DNA of 64,000 nt from the NCBI RefSeq assembly GCF_025919725.1, contig NZ_CP081495.1:1054001-1118000 (forward strand), given 5' to 3'. Origin of the DNA: Flavobacterium agricola. GTDB lineage: Bacteria > Bacteroidota > Bacteroidia > Flavobacteriales > Flavobacteriaceae. Every line of letters starts with the position of its first letter. The first letter of the stretch is position 1. The translations under genes and the position numbers were made by a program. Below, piece after piece: positions 54,201-62,741 of this stretch. The notes beneath the pieces were generated by a model. That model saw nothing but the letters and a program-made list of their open reading frames with translations. It had not been told where the DNA came from and searched no databases.

Positions 54201-57200
54201 GATACTGTTTTCCGTTAAGTTGAACTGCATCGTAAGAATAATCCTTTCCGAATGGAGAAACATCACGCCATACATTAACATTTTTATTTCCTGCTAAATC
54301 AATGTTCTCAGTATTAGCAACTAACCAAACACTTAAGCCATCAATAACGCCACCTGGCCCTACAGCATAGGTAGCAAAACCAACATAATCGCCAGAGTTG
54401 ATTTGTAAATTTTCAACAATATTTTCTTCAGAAACAGGATATACATTAGTACTTTGTGGTGCAAAAGTTGGATCAGAAGAGACAAGAACATACATAGCTC
54501 CAATATTAACAGCCATATTGATGGCTTCAAAATTATTAGTATTTTGTGCTTTTAATGTGTATCTGTGTCTTGCATTGATGCGCTCTGTTATTTTTGCATT
54601 AGCAAATTGTGCATCAACCTCATATTCGTACTTTTCAAAACCTTTTCCATTATTGTTACCAAAAAGTAAAAAACTTTTGTCTGAAGCTATTGAACCAAGG
54701 TTATCACGATTTAAGTTTTCAAAATTACCGATATATGCAGTAATTCTTCCGTCGTTATAACTTCTACTCTGTTTCTGGTTTAAACCAGATAAATCATCAC
54801 GACCAATACCGAAAACGTTATTATTATATCCTGTATTTGCAGTTGCATCCCAGATAACAGTATTATCTGAAGCTAGATAAGTAGAAGTGTTTAAACCATC
54901 TTCAGCAAATAAAGTAATTCCGTACTTTAATGACAAATACGAATTTACTTTTTGTACATCAGTAGCACTTGGACTTCCCGTACCAAGTGGAGCAGAAAGT
55001 ACAATTACCTCACTTACATCTCCATTAAAAGGATAATATGTACCTGATCCATTTTGGTCTCCAAAAACCATTTGGCCAGCTGTAGCACTAACTCTAGAAG
55101 CATTTGCAAAAACATCTAATTTACCATTAGCATAAAGGTAAGAGTTAAATCCTGCACCTGTTTTGTTTGGGTTAAATGCCGCACTAACAGCTGTAGTTTT
55201 GTTGCCAAACGCTATTGTGTTATGATCTCCGTTACTGTATAACCATGGAGATTGATTACTCCAACCGTAACTATTATTCCATGTACCTCTATTAAATGTA
55301 AATAAAACACCCGTTGTATTAGCTTCAGAATGATTTGTAGAAACATGATATATATAATACTCTTTATTAGCCTGAGTTAAGTTTGTATCATTTATAAGTG
55401 AGTTTCTGTTTATAAGCACCCTTGGATAAAAATTCAATCCATCATTCACAAAAAACTTTGGTGAACTAACTATCCCATTTTTCTTAAAATCTCTAGAATA
55501 CAGCGACTGATCGAACCATAAATTTAAGTTAGCCCCATCATTCAATGCAATATCTTCGGCTTTTAACCAAAGCTCAACATCAAACTGCGATCCGCCGGGT
55601 GATTTTCTATCTAATACAAATCCAATATAATCGTTATCATTTAACTCAACGTCTTTAGCCACACCGTTAACTACAGGATATAATCTAGTAGCTCCTGGAT
55701 CAAAAGCTTCTGAACTTGAAACTAAAATATATGGCACAGCAGCCAAATCGTTAGCTAATTTTAAATTTATAGGCCCTATTCCAGTTCCTGTTTTATTTAC
55801 ACGTAAGGTACGTTTATAACGTTCAAAAATGTCTTTAGTAATTGTTGTTCCGTTCGCATAAGTAGTATTAGCTAATTGGCTGTATGTTTCTCCGCCTATT
55901 AAGCCATTAGATCCAAATAGTAAAAAGTTATTGTCAGCAACAACTGAGTTATTATTTAAATTTGCTTCTTCTAAATTACCCAAATAAGCAATTACTGAAT
56001 TGTACTCGTAGTTTGTTGCTTGTTTTTGATATAAACCAGAACCGCTATCTCGTCCTAAACCAAAAATATGCTGATTATGAGTTTTTATTGTTTTTCCGTG
56101 CCAAATAACAGATCCGTCTGATGCTAAATACTCAACACCAGTTGCTGCATTATTATCTTCAGGAAGCAATGTTATACCATATTTAATAGCTAAATACGAA
56201 TTGATTCGATGTACAAAATTATCATCTAAACTTTCTGTATGAGGAGTTGAATACACCAAAACCTCGCTAACATAACCATTTAAAGAATATGCACTACCTG
56301 TATCTCTGGCTCCTAATACTGGAATATTAGTCCCTGCATTTAATCTATTATCAGCAGAGTTGAAAAGCTGTTTTATTCCTGAAGAGAAAACCGCCGCTTC
56401 ACTTGTTGTTTTATTTGGAAAGTAACCAACATTGATTCCAAAAAGTTTACCATTATTATTACCATCTCTATCAGATCCACTATAAACCCATGGATGCGCA
56501 GGGGTTCCACGCCAACCGGTTGATCCAACTGTTGTATTTCTTAATGAAAAAACTGTTTGATTTCCATTAGCTTCTGTTCTAGAAACTGTAAATACGTAGT
56601 AAGATCTATTTGCATCAACTAAAACATCTTTTCCTACCAATTTTGTTCCGTTAGATTCAGAAAAGTCAACTTTTGGATTAAAGTTCATTCCTCCTTGTAT
56701 ATCAAAAACGGGGATGTCATTAGTTCCATTTTTTACAAAATCATGGACATTACCAGATACATCATACCAAATATCAACATGTTCAGTATTTTCTAAATCA
56801 ATTTTTGTTGCATCTAACCATAATTCCGCTTTAATATTATTAGTTGCAAAACTTCCCCTTTGTAAGCCAAAACCTACAAAGTCACCATCGTTTATTGCAA
56901 CATTAGCAACAATACCATCTTCAACCGGATAAAAGCGAGTTGTTCCTGGTATAAAATCTTCGGTTGTTGATACCAATACAAATTGTACTTGGCGCATTTG
57001 TCTGCTTAATTTAAAATTTACAGTACCAAATCCATTGGTATTTTGTGCACGTAAAATTTTTAAAGAGCGTTTGTTAACTGGTGATGGTAAATTACCATTC
57101 AAATAAGTTGTATTTTCTGGATAGACATAATCCATATCTCCCCCCTGACCATTTGAACCAAGCAATAAAAAGCTTTTATCTGTTGTAATAACGCCATTAT

Positions 57201-58182
57201 TAGCATTATTTAAATAACTTAACTCATCAATAAAAACAGTTATTCCGGGCTCTTTAATACTTTCAGCTTGTTTTTGATTCAGTCCTGATGCGTCATCACG
57301 TCCTAATCCAAAAACATTTGTATTATATGCTGTATTAGCAGATGCATTCCAAAAAACAGAATTATCTGATGCTAAATAGTTAGAAACAGATGCCCCATCT
57401 AAACTTTTTAAGGTTGTACCGTACTTTAATGCTAAATACGAATTAACTTTTAAAACGTCTGCATCATTAGGTGCACCAGTACCCTTTGGTGCTGATAAAA
57501 CTATAATTTCATTAATATCGCCATAAAAAGGCCAGGATGTACCTGTATTTGTATTACCAATAATCATTCTATTGGTTGAAGATGTACTAAAAACTCTACC
57601 TGTATTGGTAAATACATTCTTTACCCCATCTACATACAAATAAGTATTCGTGCTACTCTGATTAGGAGTAAATGCTGAATTAATGCTATATGGTTTACCA
57701 ATTCCCAAAGTAGCATCTCTATCTCCTCCAGAATACAACCAAGGATGGGTAGTTAAACCTCGCCAACCATAACTATTGTTTAACTCTTCATTAAAAGATA
57801 AAACAGCAGCTGTTGTTGTTGCATTACTTTTAGAAACATGATATATATAATACTCTTTAGTATTATCCATAATATTAGTTGGACCTATCAATTTTGTATT
57901 ATTTTCTGAAAGATGTAACCTAGGATAATAATTCATCCCATCAAAAAACAAAACAGGAACAGGTTGCGTACCGTTTTGTGCAAAACTTCTACCCTTACCA
58001 GAAGCATCCTGCCATTGGTAAACGTAAGTACTATCTGCAGCAGGTACGTTTTCAGCTTTTAACCAAAGCTCTACCTCCAAACTCGTTCCTCCTGGTTTTT
58101 CTTGTGCATTCGCTAACATAGAAAAGGCAAGAAAAAACAAGAGCCCAAGCCATTTTTGGCATCTATAATGTTGTTTTTTCAT
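51202..58182 (-). CDS. Giant secreted multi-module surface protein
   Basis: A 2326-residue protein with a signal peptide ending in SMLANAQ (cut about residue 27). Four tandem modules of about 415 residues start near residues 40, 452, 870 and 1283 with V/AELWL(K/D)A-type motifs. Each has a concanavalin-like (LamG) part with SEVIVLSAP, then DVLKVNSYLALKYGTTL, YLASDNSVFWNA, VFGLGRDDASGLNQKQ and FLLLGSNG. After a partial fifth unit (about 1560-1700) come beta domains with Cys, and two DUF11-like domains (about 2020-2240) (KQGTQELELCEDVSYVFQI; TLEFTLTLNNKNAFALTNT). It ends WVCIQRDCAL. No type IX sorting domain is recognisable. Probable role: an adhesin or surface-layer fibre. Confidence 0.88.
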   Translation of the reverse strand: MKKQHYRCQKWLGLLFFLAFSMLANAQEKPGGTSLEVELWLKAENVPAADSTYVYQWQDASGKGRSFAQNGTQPVPVLFFDGMNYYPRLHLSENNTKLIGPTNIMDNTKEYYIYHVSKSNATTTAAVLSFNEELNNSYGWRGLTTHPWLYSGGDRDATLGIGKPYSINSAFTPNQSSTNTYLYVDGVKNVFTNTGRVFSTSSTNRMIIGNTNTGTSWPFYGDINEIIVLSAPKGTGAPNDADVLKVNSYLALKYGTTLKSLDGASVSNYLASDNSVFWNASANTAYNTNVFGLGRDDASGLNQKQAESIKEPGITVFIDELSYLNNANNGVITTDKSFLLLGSNGQGGDMDYVYPENTTYLNGNLPSPVNKRSLKILRAQNTNGFGTVNFKLSRQMRQVQFVLVSTTEDFIPGTTRFYPVEDGIVANVAINDGDFVGFGLQRGSFATNNIKAELWLDATKIDLENTEHVDIWYDVSGNVHDFVKNGTNDIPVFDIQGGMNFNPKVDFSESNGTKLVGKDVLVDANRSYYVFTVSRTEANGNQTVFSLRNTTVGSTGWRGTPAHPWVYSGSDRDGNNNGKLFGINVGYFPNKTTSEAAVFSSGIKQLFNSADNRLNAGTNIPVLGARDTGSAYSLNGYVSEVLVYSTPHTESLDDNFVHRINSYLAIKYGITLLPEDNNAATGVEYLASDGSVIWHGKTIKTHNQHIFGLGRDSGSGLYQKQATNYEYNSVIAYLGNLEEANLNNNSVVADNNFLLFGSNGLIGGETYSQLANTTYANGTTITKDIFERYKRTLRVNKTGTGIGPINLKLANDLAAVPYILVSSSEAFDPGATRLYPVVNGVAKDVELNDNDYIGFVLDRKSPGGSQFDVELWLKAEDIALNDGANLNLWFDQSLYSRDFKKNGIVSSPKFFVNDGLNFYPRVLINRNSLINDTNLTQANKEYYIYHVSTNHSEANTTGVLFTFNRGTWNNSYGWSNQSPWLYSNGDHNTIAFGNKTTAVSAAFNPNKTGAGFNSYLYANGKLDVFANASRVSATAGQMVFGDQNGSGTYYPFNGDVSEVIVLSAPLGTGSPSATDVQKVNSYLSLKYGITLFAEDGLNTSTYLASDNTVIWDATANTGYNNNVFGIGRDDLSGLNQKQSRSYNDGRITAYIGNFENLNRDNLGSIASDKSFLLFGNNNGKGFEKYEYEVDAQFANAKITERINARHRYTLKAQNTNNFEAINMAVNIGAMYVLVSSDPTFAPQSTNVYPVSEENIVENLQINSGDYVGFATYAVGPGGVIDGLSVWLVANTENIDLAGNKNVNVWRDVSPFGKDYSYDAVQLNGKQYPQYIDCSPLMNFRPAVEFSQSSYLAIYGDLRNPAPMAVNTPDEFTTFTVYNSYESGGTRYYTHGFGGVVPNSAITRYPAMGFYPPNGAGRLRNDGAGETNVNGDTPGFERGATAFQMINTKSGTRTIRGTATHDFGQTSDVADGGFNFGTGFRLASGGTIGGASINDASFKGLLSEVFFFDRTLTSAEQEAIRSYVGSKYAITLKNVNGTDNFDYKLSDGRIVWNGTDAKNVPFHHNVAGLIRDDNAGLHINIARSTDKESIVTMFAGDQVCNDNQSALTNDFSALFWGNNNKPLNESINYDPNDQTICGEISSKIERVWMVEKTNLPTQKVTLRAGGADFLYQGDGFEVFLLVADTPDKLQSNQWDQIIPGSFVNGEHQFTYTFTDKYTYFTFAAKNIPGICESCEFTGTKKLDFRRVNWPTPGEKSRSIDLGDDFMVNVNVTDASNVLRNRYPRTGSSNTLRLDRGGIAAVTTNINFTNATNEPISASTTFEIFNIDRTGAYNLDDVIVKGYCGTGAITPKVSYVYGRFPDRSSYSSSTSNATQAHGKAKARGERYSGGVGYTNQRGRMLIHFDQPVERIEITYAVDGPTNNYTKRIGIGPMELTCVKVAPLPEPNDEGLIFTKQGTQELELCEDVSYVFQIINTNCGIKPVNFSDQLPAGMYWDPNSLIIDSDAISENDILFNGGKVDLQNIQVPGGAQSFVFRLTAKFEDTATAGNYINTSSITYDRIANGPETLPSTDRFTGLPETVTVATSNSARPEGLDTTLRADSSCFNLDQTLEFTLTLNNKNAFALTNTLIGFDFDQEGFSLVPGSISATGITLNTALTDELLSYEGLVIPAGVSTIKFKIKASASKADFDIDALTTDPTDQIIAYDVFIDSDDICIANLSQSGELILPYCTYCTKPPMTPTGNVFKPSSVGISLLPVNGIQEFNNWPTSVPNGYLVINSTKNAFVLTRTTPDKIANPIEGMVIYNTNENCLSLFNGTTWVCIQRDCAL

Positions 58183-58232
58183 AAATAAATAGTAATATAC
58201 TGTTAAATGGTTCTAAAACACTTAACGTTTAA

Positions 58233-58240
58233 CAAACTTA
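58233..58240 (-). promoter_or_regulatory. -7 promoter box of the giant-protein operon
   Basis: TAAGTTTG on the minus strand matches TAnnTTTG, about 50 bases before the start at 58182; no standard TTG -33 is seen. Confidence 0.45.
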
Positions 58241-58306
58241 ATTAGTGTACATTACCATAAAAAATCATTAATTATTTGTTACGCTCGGTATTTTATGAAA
58301 TAACAT

Positions 58307-58314
58307 TACTTTTG
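58307..58314 (+). promoter_or_regulatory. -7 promoter box of the pseudouridine synthase gene
   Basis: TACTTTTG matches TAnnTTTG, 24 bases before the ATG at 58339. A TTG at 58276-58278 is 28 bases away, longer than usual. A four-codon frame (ATG at 58321, stop at 58333-58335) lies between the box and the gene. Confidence 0.45.
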
Positions 58315-58338
58315 TAAAACATGAATTTTTTATAGGCT

Positions 58339-59028
58339 ATGAAAATCCTTTCAACCAAAAACAACCTTCAGGTTTTATACGAAGACAACCATATAATTGT
58401 AGTAAACAAACGCGTGGGCGATATTGTTCAAGGCGACCAAACCGGCGATAAACCTTTATCTGAAGTAGTAAAAGAATATTTAAAAGAAAAATACAACAAA
58501 CCCGGCGAAGTTTTTATTGGTGTGGTGCATCGATTAGATCGCCCAACAACCGGATTGGTTGTGTTTGCGAAAACTTCAAAAGCTTTATCACGCCTTAACG
58601 AAAGTTTTAAAAACCGAGAAACACAAAAAACGTATTGGGCAGCTGTAAAAAGCACACCAGAACCTAAACAAGCAACTTTAACTCATTATTTGGTTAGAAA
58701 TCCAAAAAACAATCAATCAAAAGCGCACGATAAAGAAGTAAAAGAAAGTAAAAAAGCATCTTTAACTTATAATTTTTTAAAAAAATTAGATAGATTTACT
58801 ATTTTAGAGATTGATTTACATACTGGGCGTCATCACCAAATTCGAGCACAATTAAGTAAAATTGGGCATCCTATTAAAGGCGATTTAAAATACGGTTATG
58901 ATCGTAGTAATCCGGACGGCGGTATTCATTTACATGCGCGCAAGCTTACGTTCATTCATCCTGTTAAAAAAGAAACCATAACAATTGTAGCTCCCACTCC
59001 AACCGATCCAATTTGGGATGCTATTTAA
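58339..59028 (+). CDS. RluA-family pseudouridine synthase
   Basis: Isomerises uridine to pseudouridine in rRNA or tRNA. The 229-residue single catalytic domain has YEDNHIIVVNKRVGDIVQGD, the active-site motif VHRLDRPTTGLVVFAKT with catalytic Asp 67, and the later LEIDLHTGRHHQIRAQLSKIGHPIKGDLKYG. No S4 domain is present, so it belongs to the shorter RluA/RluC-like members. The target site cannot be told from sequence. It precedes an integral membrane protein gene by 20 bases. Confidence 0.95.
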   Translation: MKILSTKNNLQVLYEDNHIIVVNKRVGDIVQGDQTGDKPLSEVVKEYLKEKYNKPGEVFIGVVHRLDRPTTGLVVFAKTSKALSRLNESFKNRETQKTYWAAVKSTPEPKQATLTHYLVRNPKNNQSKAHDKEVKESKKASLTYNFLKKLDRFTILEIDLHTGRHHQIRAQLSKIGHPIKGDLKYGYDRSNPDGGIHLHARKLTFIHPVKKETITIVAPTPTDPIWDAI

Positions 59029-59048
59029 AATTAAATTCAATTTATATT

Positions 59049-59819
59049 ATGAAAACAAAAACCGATTTAGATCGTTTAATTTCGCAAGGTTATTCCTTAG
59101 ATTTTAGCCAAACGTTTGATGAAATTTTAGCCTATTTTAAAAAAACCTTTTTATTAAATGGTTTGGTAATTTTAATTACAACCTTACTTTTAGTAATTAT
59201 CGTGTTTTTTGGTTTAGGAGCGGGTGAATTGTTTAAAAGCTTTTCAGATCCTGCCGAGGTCGAAGCTTTAATGTTAGACAAAACCTTTTTAATTTATTAC
59301 ACCTTATCAATCGTATTCATTGTATTATTATTAGCTCCTTTAAGTGCAGGTTTTATTCAATTAAACCGTGATTTAGATACGGCAGATGAAGTTGGTATTG
59401 CAAGCGTTTTTAAACATTACCAATCTAAATATTTTTTAAAAATTGTTGGTTTTACTGTGGTTGTACAAGTAATTAGTTCTGCCCTTACCTTTATTCCATT
59501 TGTAGGTACATTAGCAAGTTATGTTATTGCTTGGTTTACCGTTTTAGGTATTCCGCTAATTATTTTTGCAAACCTTTCTGCTTTTGATGCAATAGTTTAC
59601 AGCATTAAAATTGTAGCTAAAAATCCATTCAACATTTTATTAATTTTAATCGTTTCTATTTTAGTATCATTAGTTGGTTTTATTGGTCTTTGTATTGGTA
59701 TTTTCTTTACACTACCAATATTATATTCAGCATATTATGTATTATACAAAAATATTGTTGGTTTTGAAGAAGAAGAGCTTGTTTTTGATATAGAAAAAGA
59801 TCAAAGCTTAGAAGATTAA
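59049..59819 (+). CDS. Integral membrane protein, unknown function
   Basis: A 256-residue protein with about five or six hydrophobic segments (for example LLNGLVILITTLLLVIIVFFGLG, LIYYTLSIVFIVLLLAPLSAGF, IVGFTVVVQVISSALTFIPF, ILLILIVSILVSLVGFIGLCIGIFF) between a charged N-terminus (SQGYSLDFSQTFDEILAYFKK) and an acidic tail. The ATG at 59049 is chosen because the longer frame from 59013 runs into the upstream gene. The topology recalls DUF975/YciC-like proteins, but I do not claim the family. It lies between the RluA-type and metallopeptidase genes and is probably cotranscribed with both. Confidence 0.8.
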   Translation: MKTKTDLDRLISQGYSLDFSQTFDEILAYFKKTFLLNGLVILITTLLLVIIVFFGLGAGELFKSFSDPAEVEALMLDKTFLIYYTLSIVFIVLLLAPLSAGFIQLNRDLDTADEVGIASVFKHYQSKYFLKIVGFTVVVQVISSALTFIPFVGTLASYVIAWFTVLGIPLIIFANLSAFDAIVYSIKIVAKNPFNILLILIVSILVSLVGFIGLCIGIFFTLPILYSAYYVLYKNIVGFEEEELVFDIEKDQSLED

Positions 59820-59836
59820 TTTTATAAATCGAAAAT

Positions 59837-60694
59837 ATGAAATGGCAAGGCAGACGCAAATCTAACAATGTTGAAGACCGACGCGGACAATCTGGTGGCG
59901 GCAAAATGCTTGTTGGTAGCGGTGTAATTGGTATTATCGCATTTTTACTAATTACCTTTGGTGGCGAAACCGGTCAAACCGTAGGAACCATTTTAAATCA
60001 AGTAAACGGCCAACAAACCGAAACCTCAACCAGCGAACCTCGTCAATTATCCAATCATGAATTAGAAGTTGGCGAATTCTCTAAAGTTGTTTTTGCAGAT
60101 ACAGAAGATGTTTTTTCAGAACTTTTTGCACAAAACGGATTAGAATACCGCCAACCCAAAATGGTTTTGTTTGACGATCAGGTACAAACCGCATGCGGAA
60201 CCGGAACTGCGGCAGCTGGTCCTTTTTATTGCCCCGCTGACGAAAAGGTTTATATGGATTTACGTTTTTTTGAAGAATTACGAACCAAGTTTGGGGCTAA
60301 AGGTGGCGATTTTGCAATTGCTTACGTAATTGCTCACGAGGTTGGCCACCATGTACAACATTTGTTAGGTACCAATCAAAAAGTACGCGAATTACAAAAC
60401 AGAAGCAATAAAACGCAAGCCAACAAACTTTCGGTAGCTCAAGAATTACAAGCCGATTTTTATGCCGGCGTTTGGGCGCATCACGTTCAACAATATTTAG
60501 ATGCCGATGATATTGAAGAAGCGGTAAGCGCTGCTCAAGCCGTTGGTGACGATGCCATTCAATCTAAAATGCAAGGTTACGTGCAACCCGAAACTTTTAC
60601 CCACGGAACCTCACAACAACGTATTGATTGGTTTTTAAAAGGTTACCAAACCGGCGATTTAAGCCAAGGCGATACATTCTCTAAAATGTTCTAA
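59837..60694 (+). CDS. Neutral zinc metallopeptidase, YpfJ family
   Basis: A 285-residue membrane-anchored peptidase. The N-terminus MKWQGRRKSNNVEDRRGQ is typical of the family and is followed by one membrane segment (about 28-45, VGSGVIGIIAFLLITFGG). The zinc motif is HEVGH at 167-171 (IAHEVGHHVQHLLG) with catalytic Glu 168, and the third ligand probably lies in QELQADFYAGVWAHH. The FYCPADEKVYMDL loop and the QGYVQPETFTHGTSQQRIDWFLKGYQTGD tail are also family hallmarks. Substrate unknown. It ends the operon at a terminator. Confidence 0.94.
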   Translation: MKWQGRRKSNNVEDRRGQSGGGKMLVGSGVIGIIAFLLITFGGETGQTVGTILNQVNGQQTETSTSEPRQLSNHELEVGEFSKVVFADTEDVFSELFAQNGLEYRQPKMVLFDDQVQTACGTGTAAAGPFYCPADEKVYMDLRFFEELRTKFGAKGGDFAIAYVIAHEVGHHVQHLLGTNQKVRELQNRSNKTQANKLSVAQELQADFYAGVWAHHVQQYLDADDIEEAVSAAQAVGDDAIQSKMQGYVQPETFTHGTSQQRIDWFLKGYQTGDLSQGDTFSKMF

Positions 60695-60699
60695 TAATA

Positions 60700-60731
60700 C
60701 AAAAGCAGGTTGATTTTAAACCTGCTTTTCT
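60700..60731 (+). terminator. Terminator after the YpfJ-type gene
   Basis: Stem AAAAGCAGGTT / AACCTGCTTTT (60701-60711 and 60719-60729) followed by a pyrimidine-rich tail. Confidence 0.85.
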
Positions 60732-60765
60732 GTTTTTATAATTAGCATGTAAATCAATAAAATCC

Positions 60766-60773
60766 TACATTTG
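60766..60773 (+). promoter_or_regulatory. -7 promoter box of the HMG-CoA synthase gene
   Basis: TACATTTG matches TAnnTTTG, 24 bases before the ATG at 60798; no TTG at standard distance. Confidence 0.5.
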
Positions 60774-60797
60774 TGTTTCATTTAAAAATAACTACTT

Positions 60798-62156
60798 ATG
60801 AAAGTTGGTATTGATAGCATTTCCTTCTCTATACCTAAAATTCATCTTCCAATAGAAACTTTAGCTACTAACAGAGGCATCGATCCGTTAAAACTTATTA
60901 AAGGTTTAGGATTACAAAAAATGGCTTTGTTAGATGTTTATCAAGATGTAATTACAATGGCAGCCAATGCGGCACATAAACTACTTAAAAACAACCCAAC
61001 AATTGCACCTAAAGAAATTGCCAAAATTTATGTAGGTACCGAAAGCGGAGTTGATAGCTCTAAACCTATTGCATCTTATGTAATTGGGCTGTTAGAACAA
61101 ATTTATGGCCCACGTAGCTTTAAAAATTGCGATGCGGTAGATCATACCTTTGCTTGCATTGGTGCGGTTGATGCCATGCAAAATGCCATTGATTTTGTAA
61201 AAGCAAATCCAACAAAAAAAGCAATCGTTATTGCTACGGATTATGCCAAGTACGATTTAAATTCGACAGGCGAATATACGCAAGGCGCAGGTTCAATTGC
61301 ATTATTAATAACTGCCAACCCTCGTATTTTAGCTTTTGAATCACAAACCGGTGTAGCAACCGAAAGCGTTTTTGACTTTTTTAAACCGCGCCGCACCGTT
61401 AGCAAACAAGCCATAACCGGAGCTACAACTAACGAACCGTGGCAAGGCGTTTTAGAAACCGAAATTGCTATTTTTAAAGATCAACCGGTTTTTGAAGGAC
61501 AATATTCTAACGAATGTTACATCAAACAAATTCGTGAAGCTTATCAAGATTTTAAAGCCGAAAACGATTTAAAAGATCAAAAAGTTTACAAAAATTGGGA
61601 AGCAATTTTAATGCATTTGCCTTATTGTTACCAAGGACGTAGAACGTTTTATGAAATTGTTTTAGACGAAAATCCGGAATTGGTAAACAGATTGGCAGAA
61701 GATGCAAAAGATCAGATTAAAGCATTTTCTAAATCCGAAGCTTTTATGCAATTGGTACAAACTAAAATTGCACCATCAGAAATTGCATCTGGGCAAATCG
61801 GTAACATTTACACCGGTTCTATATTTTTAGGTTTACTTTCTACCCTAACTCATTTTGCAACAACTAACAAAGCAATTACCGGAAAACCATTTGGCTTTAT
61901 TGCTTACGGTTCTGGAGCAAAATCTAAAGTTTTTGAAGGCATTGTACAACCAAATTGGCAAAGTGCTTTACCAAAGCAATCTATTTTTGATGCATTAAAC
62001 CTTTCTACAGCTATTAGTTTTGATGCTTATGAAGGATTACATAAAAAAGAAATAAAAACAGCTGTAATAGCTCCTACAAACGAATTTGTTTTAGATTTTA
62101 TTGAAAAAGAAGATCCGAATTTAGTTGGTGCTCGTTATTACAGATTTGTACAGTAA
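60798..62156 (+). CDS. Hydroxymethylglutaryl-CoA synthase
   Basis: Condenses acetyl-CoA and acetoacetyl-CoA to HMG-CoA, the start of the mevalonate route to isoprenoids, which flavobacteria use. The 452-residue thiolase-fold protein starts KVGIDSISFSIPKIHLPIE; the catalytic Glu is in VGTESGVDSSK (Glu 82), the acyl-carrying Cys in DHTFACIGAVDA (Cys 120), and His 273 in LMHLPYCYQGRR completes the triad. IATDYAKYDLNSTGEYTQGAGSIALLI and FIAYGSGAKSKVFEG are also typical. It is a single gene between terminators; no other mevalonate genes are in the window. Confidence 0.94.
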   Translation: MKVGIDSISFSIPKIHLPIETLATNRGIDPLKLIKGLGLQKMALLDVYQDVITMAANAAHKLLKNNPTIAPKEIAKIYVGTESGVDSSKPIASYVIGLLEQIYGPRSFKNCDAVDHTFACIGAVDAMQNAIDFVKANPTKKAIVIATDYAKYDLNSTGEYTQGAGSIALLITANPRILAFESQTGVATESVFDFFKPRRTVSKQAITGATTNEPWQGVLETEIAIFKDQPVFEGQYSNECYIKQIREAYQDFKAENDLKDQKVYKNWEAILMHLPYCYQGRRTFYEIVLDENPELVNRLAEDAKDQIKAFSKSEAFMQLVQTKIAPSEIASGQIGNIYTGSIFLGLLSTLTHFATTNKAITGKPFGFIAYGSGAKSKVFEGIVQPNWQSALPKQSIFDALNLSTAISFDAYEGLHKKEIKTAVIAPTNEFVLDFIEKEDPNLVGARYYRFVQ

Positions 62157-62162
62157 TTATAT

Positions 62163-62193
62163 AAAAAGGAACTCAAAAATTGAGTTCCTTTTT
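62163..62193 (+). terminator. Terminator after HMG-CoA synthase
   Basis: Stem AAAAAGGAACTCA / TGAGTTCCTTTTT with a 5-base loop; T run follows. Confidence 0.9.
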
Positions 62194-62213
62194 ATTTCAA
62201 AAATATATAAATA

Positions 62214-62248
62214 AAAAAAGGATTTCAGTTTTACTGAAATCCTTTTTT
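62214..62248 (-). terminator. Terminator of the tRNA-His array
   Basis: Stem AAAAAAGGATTTCAGT / ACTGAAATCCTTTTTT with a 3-base loop, just beyond the last tRNA on the minus strand. Confidence 0.88.
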
Positions 62249-62253
62249 CTTGG

Positions 62254-62328
<75 letters not shown>

Positions 62329-62363
62329 ATGTAAGATTTTTAAAGTTATCTTGAAACTTTTTG

Positions 62364-62438
<75 letters not shown>

Positions 62439-62474
62439 ATGTAAGATTTTTAAAGCTATCTTGAAACTTTTTTG

Positions 62475-62549
<75 letters not shown>

Positions 62550-62584
62550 ATGTAAGATTTTTAAAAGTCATCTTTAAACTTTTG

Positions 62585-62659
<75 letters not shown>

Positions 62660-62683
62660 ATTTTGCCTTGTTTTTAACGAGTG

Positions 62684-62713
62684 CAAATATAAGGTAAAAT
62701 CTATATTTCACAA
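62684..62713 (-). promoter_or_regulatory. Promoter of the tRNA-His array
   Basis: On the minus strand TTG (62713-62711), a 19-base spacer, TATATTTG (62691-62684): a perfect consensus, the same architecture as at sdaA. No second promoter lies in the spacers, so all four tRNAs come from one precursor. Confidence 0.8.
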
Positions 62714-62741
62714 GGCTTTTATCAAATAAATTACAAAAAAT

